NCBI RefSeq assembly: GCF_031877795.1
Contig: NC_133946.1
Coordinates: 12,313,144-12,377,143, forward strand
Reading direction: 5' to 3'
Length of the DNA: 64,000 nucleotides
Source: Strix aluco
Lineage: Eukaryota; Chordata; Aves; Strigiformes; Strigidae
A program made the position numbers and the translations under genes. This document shows positions 13,801 to 25,800 of the stretch, piece by piece (within the stretch, counting starts at the first letter, position 1; each line of letters opens with the position of its first letter). The notes under the pieces are model-generated. The model did not search any database. It was not told the origin of the DNA and saw only the letters and a program-made list of their open reading frames with translations.

Positions 13801-16800
13801 ACTCCTGGAGCCCAGAGCATCTCCCTCTTCCTCCACATTGGCACCCGTAGGCAGAGCGGAGCGGGCCCGTGCCACCCCTGGGCATTGCCCCAAGGCTGCC
13901 ATCACGTCCCCAGGCGCGCGGGTGGAGGAGGCACAAGGGACCAGCCAGCACGTGGGGCAGGAAGAGCCGCCAGCCCTCTCCAAAGTGACTGCTGAGCTGC
14001 CACCCCATCCTTCCCCGGGGCGATGGGAAGCTGCGCCTGTCATGCGGGGCCCTGGCTGGTGTCACAGCCCATGGTCACACTCAGCACCCATCCTCTCCAG
14101 GGATGGGGCCAAGGGGACACGGATGTCCCTGCCACCTCTCTCAGAGGAAGTCCCCGCCATCGCCCCCCACGGCAGGGAAGGACCATGGCACCCCTGAAGA
14201 GCAGAGCCGACCCTCCGAGCACGGAGCCCGGCTCCGGGGCCAGGCGAGAGCCACAGCATCAACAAAGCGCAGCCTGTTAGGATGCACAGCACCAAAGAAA
14301 CAATTAGCAAACTTTGCCTAAATGAACTCATTAGCATCGCAGAGTAGGGGAGCGGTGCCCTCGAAAGACCTTATTAGGGAGGTGGCATAATTGTGCCATG
14401 CTTGTTGGAAGGATTCACCCTCCTCCCGGGGAAAGCCGAGATGCTGTTCCTGCCGTCCTCACCCAGCACCAGCACGGGCTTTCTCCAAGCACCTCGTTTT
14501 CCTCCTTTGTCCGTCTGTCCCTTATAAACGAGGAGCTGGGAGAGATCAGCGCGGGGGTTGTCCCTTCTCGCCCGTCCCCCGCCAGCCTCTCCCCATCCCT
14601 ATTTCTCACGGCCTGATTGCTGCCAAGTCTGACGCCCGCTGTCCTTCCCAGCACGTGCCTCTCCACCCCAGCACCTGGAAGAGCCTCTGTCGCTCCGCCG
14701 AGAGGGACTGGGACGAGTCTCCATCCCACGGGTGCAACAGGTGGAGGGGACGAGCCACCGGCACCCTGCCCTTCCCCAGAGAGAAAGGACCAGCTGTGCC
14801 AACGAGATCCGCGGGTGGGAGCTCACCAGGAGGAAAGTTTTCTGTCTCCTTTTTTGAAGCAGTGTTTTTTCGCTCCGGTTTGCGAAGTCCTTCTGAGCCG
14901 GGCTGTTTGCTTTCAAACTGGAGTGAACTTTTCCCCCGCCCGCCCCAACAGAGGAGACTATTCACAGCCCAGCTCCCCGCAGCTGGGAACGGGGGGGTGG
15001 GTTATTTGCTGAAGGTGAGGACAAACTGGCCTTTTAATTGCAGAGCCGGGGGTGCTGCAGATGTGCAGAAGCCACAAAAGACAAGGGGCAGGGCGAGGCA
15101 TGACAAGATGGGCGCCGAGGGGGCTCCGGCACAGGGACTCAGTGCTTCTCCCCTTCTCCAGACACAAACACCCACACTCCAAGTACCGGGGCTGGGGAAC
15201 AGCCCAAGCAATGCCCACCCTGACAGCAAGGCGCTGCCACAGGGCCATGCAGCAGTTTGGCAGTGACCCGCTGCTGGAACGGGCAGGGGACACCCCACGG
15301 CTTCCTACCCCCGGCACCCGCCTGCCCTGCTCCAAAGCCTCATGGTGACAACACGTTGAACGGGGGACAGCAGGGTGTGGAATGAGGGCTCAGTGACAAC
15401 AGGGTGTCCTCGTGGCTATGATGCCAAGTGTCTTGGCAAGGAGAGATTCTCTCTCCAGCTTCTGCTTGGAGCCCCCACCTGGGGCACACTGGGTCCAGTT
15501 TGGGGCTCTCCAGGGCAGGCCAGACAGACAGAGGTTGGCATGAGGACACAGAGGTGGCTTTGCCCAGCAAAACGGGACCTTATCGCTGAGACAGCTCCGT
15601 GACAGAGGAGCAGGGAAGACAATGCCAGGCCCCTCTCAGAGGAGCACAGCGACGGGGCAAGAGGCACAACACTAAAAGTTTCAGCATGATATCTGGGATT
15701 TTGTTTAGCCACCACGAGGGTGGCTGAGCAGAAGGGAGAGGTTGAGCCCTCTCCATCCTTGGGTCTGCTCAGCAGGACCAGGCCTGGTGCTGGGAGGGGA
15801 CTCGGAGCAGTGACCTGCACAGGGCCCTTCCCACCCGCCCGCGCTCGGCTCTCATTACCATCAGCTCCTCCTCACGGCTCTCACTGGACTCCTCGGCTTT
15901 CCTCCGCCGCGCCGATGCCCGGGCCACCGCCGGCCGCCTGACGGGATCGGTCACCTCCCCCAGCCTCTCGCCATCTGCGAGGGGAGCAGGAAAAGGAGTG
16001 AGACCACAGCTACCTGCCACGTCCTCCCCGTCCCAACACCACCCCTCTTTTGGGGACACCCCCTCACCCTGGCACGGGGAAGGGCTGGCGCTGCCAGCAG
16101 GGAGGGACACAGGGGATGGCAGCAAGGGGCTCTGGCTGCGAATCCCCTCCTTACATCTGTACTAAGCAGCCTGCAGCAGCTCATCAGCGCCAGGTTTAAT
16201 TACACCCCCCGCAGCCCAGCTCGCGGCCCTTTATGTAAGACACGGCCAGGATAAGCTCCCGTGGGATCCTGCTCCCCATCCAGCTGGGGGGACACAGCCC
16301 GGCTCCTCTACCCCCCTCCAGCTCTCCTGGGGCATCCCACAGCTCTGCCCAGAGCACACTGGCTCCGAGCCCCCCCGAACATATTCTCCCCAAACACATC
16401 TTCCCACCCCCCAACACCTTGCTAAAGGCACCATCACGAATCCCTCACCAACAGCCCCATCATGGGCAATGTCGTTACCGTGTGCTGCACTAATTACCCC
16501 CAACCTACGGTCTCCCCTCTGCAGCTCACACCCATCTTCCTCGGGCTGCACGAACAGGTTTATTTTAAACTGCCCCCGCTTCCCAGCATCAAAATAACCG
16601 ACTTCCCCCAAAAGAACAGCGCAGACTTGGAAAATGTATTAGTTATTCCGGGGAGGGCACATCCCCTTTCTCTGCCTCCAAACTTTTTAGACAGGCGCCC
16701 CAAAACCCGATGGGACGGTGGGAGTTGGCGGTTCGGCCGTCGCTGCCAGCTCAGCGTTTCAAACGGGCATCGGGGAAGCCCAGCGCAACGCTGGAAGAGG

Positions 16801-19800
16801 CGGGTGTCTAAGAGCCACCGCCGCCACCTGTGAGTCCCCACCGCAGCTCGGGGTGCCCCCGGAGCTCCCCCCTCCCACGCCATTAGTATTCCAGCGGCCA
16901 CGCAGCCGGCATCTCCTTGGAGATGGCAGCACAACTCCCACCCCCACCGCAGGGACAGGAAATTAAGCTCTAAAGCCCCTTCTTCTGCTCTCAGCCATTC
17001 TTCGGCCCCTGGCAGCTCCGGCTCTCTCCTGGCAGCTCGCTGCCTCCCTCCAGCCACCCTCCTCCCCTCGCCCATCTTCATCCCGCGGCCCGAGGAGAGC
17101 AATGGGGAGCACGGCAGGGAGGAGCGGTGCCAGGGCCAGCGCTCCCCATCCCTCCCAGGGATGCTCCTGCCAGCACGGGCGGTCATAATCAAACCTATCC
17201 TCGCTACACCAAGGCCGCGGATGCCGCTGCTCCGTCACGGAGGCAGGGGTCGGTGTTATTCCGTGCCCCCCCCCCGCCGACGCTGACCTGTGGATGAATC
17301 ACAGCCATGAGGAGGAGTTAAATGCTCCCAAGGCACCTGCCAAGGTGGGGGGGACACGCTGCAAGTCCTGGCCCCTGGATGGACTAACCCCCCGCTGCCA
17401 AGCCCTGCGTCCCGGCCAGCAAACTGAGCCAGCAGCAGCCCAGGCCACACCGCAGGGGGTAACAAAAGTGGTCACCCCTCCTCGCTCAGCCCTTATTTAC
17501 CTCTGGGTGCCCCACCCGGGTTTGGGTCCCTGCTACAAGGCCCTGGGTAAACTGGAGCGAGGTTACGTGATATAAACTGGAGCAAAGGGGGGAAAAAGCC
17601 ACATGCTCCCCTCAGCGAGGCTGCGCAGGCTCTGTCCCAAAGCCATGAGCCCCCGGCCCGCTCCCCAGTCCCAGCCCCCAGCTCCATCCTCACCAAGGAC
17701 CTGCTCAAGCTCAAGCCACCATAAAGGAGCAGGACAGGGCTTGTGCTCCCTACCCTGGTTTGCATCTAAACTAAATGCCACCGCTGCTCTGACAGGGTTT
17801 AAGTAATACCGAGGCTCAAAACCCGTGTGCCTTCAGCAAAACCCTCTCTCTTCTTGGCGGGGAGGCAAGTGCTCGCCCCGAGAGGCACCTGCATCCTGGG
17901 AGGAGCGAAAGCACCAGCAAAGCCCCGGAAAAAGGCTCCCAGGCTTCTGTGCTGATGTTTATTCCCCTGTAATTTAAATATCGGATAGGAAAGGCAAGGG
18001 CAGCCTTAGCCAAACACCCAACAGCTCAGCAGCCTGGGTGGTAAGTGGAAATAAATGTGGCCCTTGATAAGGGGAGGGCAAGGCCAGCACCTTGTGCCAA
18101 CGAGCATCACTTTGCTCCCCCCCAGAAAATGGAGCCCCTTTGGTCTGAACCTCACCGCTGCAAGAGAGGGTGGCAGGAGAGAAAAAGGGAGAAAGCAGTG
18201 CAGGGAGGAAGAAGGGTTTCAGTCGTCATCCCCCCTGGCTCAGTTTCCTCCTGCACATCCTCCCTGCACTCTCTGGCACCGGCCGTGGGCCGTACCCAGT
18301 CCGGCAGCTCCCCCAGCACCCCCAGGATGCACAGCCAGCGCTGCCGCACCCAGTAATTCCGCTCACCTGCCTCTTTCCCTCTTTCAAGGGTCAGAAAGAG
18401 CCGCACAAAGGTGGGAAGCAGAGGTGAGAGGATGGGGGAAAGTCTGGAGGATGAGCAAGGGACCTGCTCGCTCGGGGGCCGGTGTTCCTTGGGGGATGCT
18501 GGCAGGGAGGCACTCAGAGCTCTTCGCCCAGCGAGCACGGGAGCGACGCTAACGCTTCCAGAGCAGCGCAAGGAGGGGGCCGGAGGTGCCATCCCATGAA
18601 TGTCTGAGTCCCAGCAGCCTCCAGCCAGCGAGTCAGGGCCAGGAGTGGTCCTCAGGATGAGGCTGGGGGTGCAAGGGAACAAGTTCCGACCCCATCGCCC
18701 AGTGCAGAGACCCGGGCAATGCCTCCCCTGGAGAGAAGAGTCTCCCCGTTATCACAGCCACAGAAACTCCCCCGTGCAGCCTCCCCCTCTGCCGGGAAGC
18801 ACAGAGGGGCCTTTCACACAGCAGACTCCTGCCCCCCCGCCTTGCCCTCGGCTGACGGCACGCAGCTCACTCGCCCTGAACACAGCCCCTTTCTTCGCTT
18901 GGGCGTCGGAGCCGGGATTTCTCCTGCAGCTTTCTGGACCCTTTCCAAACCCTCCAACGTGGTTAGAGATGCCCCTCACTTACGCTTCCTCCCGCATCTC
19001 CTAATTGCTCCTAAGGAGCCTCCCCTCCACAGCTGCTCGCTGCAAGCTCGCTCCGCTCTCACCCCATACCCAGACCAGGGGTAAACCCAGTGTGGGCCCA
19101 GCAAGCCGAGCTGCCTCGGCACGGAGCGGGGAAGCTCACGGGAGCGTCCGCAAAAGGATCAGGGCTGGGATTCCCAAAATCCCCAGCTCCTGCCCTCCAG
19201 CTGGATGCTCAGCCCCAGTGAGCTCCAGCAGCTCCCCGGGGAGATGTGGGGTGGGCTGGGCTGGGCTGGCTATCAGGCACCCACGGATGGAGCCACTGGA
19301 GAGGAACTGCCGGGATGGGACGGTGGTCGGGCAACGCCTCGGCGCACTCTGCCTGGCTCCAGGTATGGCCACGGCTCAGCTCCCCATCCCAGAGGTGCCC
19401 ATATGAGGATGAAAACCCCCGAGCAGCAGACGAGGACTCTGCAGGGACAGAGAGCGTTGGCTCGGCGGTGGGGAGGGTGCTGGAGGAGGCGGCAGCACCG
19501 CCCAGGACCTCACAGCATCCTCCCATCCAGCACGAGTGTGCAGTTAGAGTCCGACCCCACGTGTCCTGGTGAGCGATGCTGAGCCCCGGGGGCTTCAGGG
19601 GTGAGAATCCTTCCCCTGGAGAAGCCTCCAGCAGCAGCACCAGACCCTTGGGACCCTTCGTCTCTCTTTTCCCTCTCAAAAGAGACCCCAAAGGGCACCA
19701 AGTGCCTGGGTCCAGCCAGTGAGAGGAGAAACAACCCCAGCCCCGAGTTCCCAAGCACATCGCTGGGTGAGATTCGAGGCATGGTCCCTGTACTATTTCC

Positions 19801-22800
19801 AACCCCCTTCCTACCAAACTGACGCTCCAGAGCAGACACATGGAGCCGTGTCCCGCTGAAATATAACCCTCTGCTGCCCATCCCCTGCCTGCCCCACACC
19901 TCCCTGCCCAAGCCCAGCTGCCTGCAAAGCTCCCAGCCCCAATAAAGACACAGGTGAGCTGGCCAGAACTGGGGAGGACTGAAAAAATTATGATATTCAC
20001 ACAAAAAAATCATGTCTGAGCTCAAACCCCCAAAATCTTGTCCTAAAAAAAAAAAAACCCCACAATATTTAAGCTGCAATTTGGAAGTGCCCCATGGGGT
20101 CTCCCAGGAGCCATGGTTTGGTTTGCCAGGCCCCATGTCGCCTCGGCCTTAGCCAGCCTCCCCCTCGGTGCGGCACAGCCCCGTGCCACAGGGGCACGCT
20201 GGTGACAGTGGCCTACGGTTCCCCACCAGCTACCCCAAGGAGCATACCGTGGCCAGAGCAATGGAAAAGGAGACGGCTGGGTTTAGCTCAGCGCTCCAAG
20301 AAATCCCCCCCGGGGTGCCCATCTGCTCTCCCGTCTTCCCATTCCTGCAGCAAAATCCGCACTGGCTGGGAGATGCCAAAGCAAAACCGGAGCTGCCACC
20401 AGCCCAGCTGCAAGCTGCCTCACCACCGTCCATCCCTGCAGCACCAGTGGACTGGGCTGCAACAGGTTGCCAAAACCCTCCAGGTGTGTTCAGAGCTGCA
20501 TCTTAACCTGGATCCCTACCCCTGGGGAAAAAGATGAGCTGGGAAGCAGCACCACCATCCACACACCGGGAACAGCCAGGAGAAACCCGACTGGAGCTTG
20601 GGGCATCCCCACCAACGCCAAGCCCTGTCCTCTAAACCAGAGCTGGGTTTTACTACTCACAGAAACACCATCCTAGGATTTGCTGCTCTGCTCAGCACCG
20701 CAGCACTGCCCCCAGCACACCCCTGAGCCCAGGTGATGGGTGAGGCATGGGCTGAGCACTGGCCCCAGGCGCAGGGTGGCTCTCCCTGCTCGGCGTGGGG
20801 AAGGAGCCTGCCCGAGCAGCCAGCCCTGATGCTCAAAAAGATCAGGCAAAGCCTTCAGAGGCTGGAAAACCCAAGGCCTGTGTTAATTCCCTTAATTCCC
20901 ACTGCCAGCTGCTGCGGGAAAACTTGGGACCAAGACAGGAGATTGCTGAGGGACCTTCATGGGCACATGCTGCTACCACGCCTTCCTCGGAGGATACAAA
21001 CCCAAGAGGAAAGGCCAGGGAGGAGCTGGGATGGGATGGATGCCCTGCAGCTCCGTGCCACAGGGAAACGCTCAGGGACGGGCTGGAAACACCGGGACAA
21101 CGGTCAGGATGCTGAGGACCAGGTTTCAGGCACGCTGAGTACCCTAAGTCAGAGCTGACATCCTCCACCCAAGCGAGGCTGCTCCTCATCTCTGAGCTCC
21201 TGCTGGATGCTTCTGAGCTCTCCAAACCCAGAGGAATGGGAGAGGGACAAAGCTTCTCCAGCACCCAGTCCAGCTACTCTGAGCCTGTCTGCACAGCTGG
21301 GAAACACTCCAAGTAAAGCAACCCTTGCCCATCCAGACCATCACATCCATCCCCTCCCTCTCCATGGAAAAAGAGAACTCAAATGCTACCAAACCAACGA
21401 GCCCACAAAGAAAGTGGGAGAAAAAAAGCAGCCCTTTGGGAAAAGCATGGTGGTGGAAAGAGAAGGGCCGGGGCCTCACTCATGGTGGCACGTGCAGCTA
21501 TGACCGTGCTGAAGGGGAACACCAAGCCCGTGTTGGGAGGATGACAGTGAAAGAGGGATGAAGGCAGCGACTCGAGCTGGAAGACGTGCCGGGGATGCGG
21601 GAAGAGGGTGAGCAGCTCCGGGGGGACCATCCCGAGCACCTGCCGCAGGTTCAGGGAACAGAAAAGGAGAACAGCCCAATCCCGACACCTTCCCAGGGCG
21701 AGGACTGGGGCAGCTCAGGCTGACCTCTCCTCCTGTGCCCATCTTCAGTTAGTCCCAAACCACAAAGCAGGTCAGGATCAGGGGCAGAGTAATGCCCAGG
21801 GGGTGCCACCTCCGCAGGAGCCCGCAGGAAGGAGAAGTGCCCTCCCCAGGCTGCTCGTGCCCATCCTCGGACCCCAGAGAGCTGCGAATGCTCCTGCTGT
21901 CTCCTGCAACACGAGCGGCAGCATCCCTCCGGCCACACAGGACCGCTCCACACCCCACGCCCCGGCGCATCCTCCCAGAACAGGGCACAAAAGCGAGCCC
22001 ACCCCCCGCCAAGGCTCAACCCCCCAAGGGCTGAACCTGCCGTGATAAGACTCAGGGAGCAGAATGAGCAGCAACGTGACGCCAGGTGACATTTAAACCC
22101 AGACACAGCTGCAGCAAAGGTGGCAGTGTCGGCGTTTTTATTAAACCCACCGGTTTAATTACCAACAGCCCAGCGCTCTCCAGCACAGACACAGCCTCCA
22201 AGCCAGGCGCCAGAGAAGAGAGGCGTGAGCTGCTGCTTGAGAGGGGCCCAGATCTCCCCCATTTCCCCCATCTCACACCCCACGGTGCATCCATCAGCCT
22301 CCGGTCCCCAGCTGCTCCAGCATCGTTTCATTCCGCACCCGCTCGCAGCCTGAAGGTTTCGCTTCCTGGGCCGCAGCCTCCGGAGGAGGTTACTCACAGC
22401 CCGCGACATGCCGGGAATCGGGCAGAATTCATTCCACCCTGAACATATTTCAGCCTCCACCTCGCCCCGCAGACAGCCCATGGGGTTCATCAGTTCACCT
22501 GCCAGCTTTCCAACCCGTTCCAGCCAACATCTGGTTCACCTCCACCGGCCCCGGGTGCTTTTAACCTTTCCCTTCTCTTCAATTTGGCAGCGAATTCGGC
22601 TGAGCTCTACCCCTTTGCAGAGACCATCCGCTCCTGATTACCCTCACCCCCCAAATCCTCCTGCACATCTCACTCCTGCCGGTCAGCACTCGGCTCCCCC
22701 CATCTCCTCAACAGCCGAAATCCCCCCCATCCTGCCATTGCCAAGGCAACCACCCACTGATACCTCAGGGCAGCTGCTCACCCCCTCCCAAACTGCAGCT

Positions 22801-25800
22801 CTGGAGACACCGGCCGTGGTTCGGGGAGGGGATGGAGGGGAAGGACAAAGCTCCCCAAACACCAACACCAAGAGCTCCTTGTGCTTGGGAAAAGCCTCTA
22901 CCATGGGGCGTGGAAAACATTTCACCCTCCCCGAGCATCTCCAGACATACAGCGGCTACGCCTTCGGAGCAGAGAGCTTTCCTAATAAAAAAAATCCCTG
23001 CCCCGGCCCTCGCAGCTGTCACCTCCGGGCCAGAGGAAGCCGAGAGCGATGGCAGCGGCCGGGACGCATGTCACTCACGGAGACCACAAGGCCGGTAGAG
23101 AAATCCTGCAGAGCTGAGGGACCTGGCTTGGTCCCCCCAGGCTTCCCAGAGGCCCCTTCCATAGGGATCTGCCTTTTTCCCAGACACTGAGGCAGTGACC
23201 GGTGACCCCGGAGCCTCAACAGCTCTGCAGTTAAAGGAGACTTCAAAGGAAGCCCCAAGGGGAGGAAAACAGCGCAGGAAATTAACTGACAGCAAATGCC
23301 CACATTAAAGGGGATGGAGAATATTTTTTTATCGGGTTGTTTTATGTCTTTTTTTTTTATGCTTTAAAAAGGACTTAAGCTGCCAGGACTTGGAAGATCC
23401 CCCATGGCTGAGGAGAGATGAAGGGCTTTGCTCTCTTCTCCCGCCGCCACCGAGGTCCAGCGGGACCTGCTGCCCCCTCCCTGCAAAGACACACGCATGT
23501 GCTGGAACCAGCCCCTCTGCCCGGGCTCCAGAGCAAGAAACGCGCCCGCAATGTCCCTTCCCTGGGGAGGGACCAGGCAGCTCCCAGGAGGGCAAAGCAA
23601 AGGGCGAAGCATCCTCAGAAATAAAGCTACACCCCTGCTGCTGCTCCCTCCTGGGAGTATTTCGGGCAGAGGGAGCAGGACCCAGGGTCAGGGTTATGAA
23701 GCCCTTTTCCCCAGGCAGGGGGGCAGAGCCAGGCTCCCCCCACGCTCTGCCTTACTGGTCAATGTGGGCAAGAGGACCGGCTCCAGCACCACAGGGTCCC
23801 CACATGGTCACTCCAGCCCACCACGACCCCCAGACAGACGGTCAGAGCAGAGACAGGATCAGGCCCAGGCTCCTGCCCCCTCTCAGCGCCAGGGTGCATC
23901 ACAGCCAGCCCCCAGCCCCCCCAAACCAGCAGCGAGCAGAGCTGCAGCACCCAGCAGCAGGAGGGCAGAGTTAAGGATAAATTACCCCGGCATAACCCAT
24001 CTGTTTTCACTTCACTATCAAGCCCTGCAATTCCCCACCTCCCTTGGCTTCAAGGGACATTTTTGGGGGACCACACCCCCAATGCCAAGGGCGGGGGGGT
24101 CACAGCCAGGGGAGAGGTGCTGCCTCAGGGTGGTTCAAATCCAGTCGTGACTGTGAATAGCCAAATTTTTGCCTCTGAACAACCCAAAATAGGCACGTGC
24201 CAAATTTTTCCCATACTTCTCCCCCATCACCTGCCAAAAAGCCCCGAGATGCCCCCAGCCCCCCCAGCCAAAGGACAGGGCTCACTTGTCCTTCCGTCCA
24301 TCCGCCTCCTTTTCCATCCGGCTCGCTCTTGGCAGGTCCGGCGCGGTGACAAAGAGCCAATTCAGGGGAGTGGGGCACCTGAGAGGAGCAGGGCAAGGAG
24401 CCCAGGGCAAACTGGGCCACAGCCCGGCAGGGAAGACAGGGGTTGCAGGGCTCCCGCCTGGAGAAACAGCCCCAGTGACACCAAAATCAGCCTATCCCCC
24501 CTGCCCCAAACCTCCCTGTTGGGCAGCGGAGATGGGACCAGCCTTCCCCAGCACCGGGACCCCATGCAGAGGGGGTGTCCATCCAGGGAAAGCAGCCTTT
24601 TCTAGCAGGGGTAGGAGAGCGGGGCGATGCCGAGAAAGAAAAGCAGCCCCCAGCCTCCTCGCTAACCCTTCTGCCCTTCCTCTTCAAAGGGCTCCTTCTC
24701 ATCCTCTTCCCTACCTGCTCCCGGTGTCCCTGACAAAAGGAACGAAACCCACCGTGGTTTGCAGCGTTTCAGCCTCCCAATTAAAATCAAAGGCTACATC
24801 ACAACCGCCCTGTCCCAGAGAGACGTGTGATCCCCTGCAGTTCACGGGAAACGCGCCTGCGCATCATCCCAAACCTTCGCCCTCCTCCTCCTCCCCCTGC
24901 ACGAGACCCCGAAGGACAGTCCCCAGGGAGGGACAAGGCTCTGCGGGCAGCAATGGGCTGAGCCAAAGAGCACCCAACCCATCCCCGCTTCTGCCTCAGA
25001 GCATTTTGGGGAGCCCCCTGGGACACGCAGAGGGGTGCCCCCCACTCCCGCACGCCAGGTGAAGCTCACGAGGACGCGCACAGCCAGACCCAGGCAGCGC
25101 CGCGCCCCGCGGGTGTCAACAACCCGGCTGGGTTTTCCTCCCCAGGCAGCTCTGCTTGAGCTGTGAATCGGCTTTCGCCTCCTCCAGCACGCGTCCTGCG
25201 CTCCCCCAGCCACCAAACCCTCCCGAAACCCTGCTCCCAGCACCGCCGCCCGTTCAGCGCCGCCAATGCCCCTGCGAGATGGCTGCTGGGGCAGCAGGAC
25301 CAGCCCCGCACCCCTGCTAAGAGCCATTTCAGATTTTTACTGTATTTTTTTTCCCCTTCTTCCTTTTCTTTCTTCTTTTTTTTCCATTCCACCTGGCACG
25401 CCAGCGTTTCCACCCCATTGACTCGGAGCGGTTTCCAGCCGGGAGAACACCGTAATGGCCTCATTATTTCAGATGAGGAATCTGTGTGTTCAATTAGGCA
25501 GAGAAGGGTAATTATCTACTTGTAGAAGATAAGGAAAGGGGGGGTATTTTATCAGGGACACAGCACCAGCACAGCTCCCAGCCAAGTCCCCGGATGCTCC
25601 AGCTCCGTGTGTGACACCAGCTGGGCCGAGGGGACACAGGTACCCCCCAAATAATCCCCCCACACCTTTGCTGTGCTCCCCAACACATGCCAACCCCACT
25701 GCCGCCACTCGGCCTGGTCCCCCCACACCCTACACCCCTCCAAGCTGCCGAAAGCCTCGTGCCCTGCACCTTCAGCCTCCAGAAGGTACCTCTGCTGGGC

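Noticed and set aside
14391-15266. A 291-codon plus-strand open frame in a B4GALNT4 intron
   Set aside because: No recognisable domain, signal or splice structure; it lies antisense in an intron.
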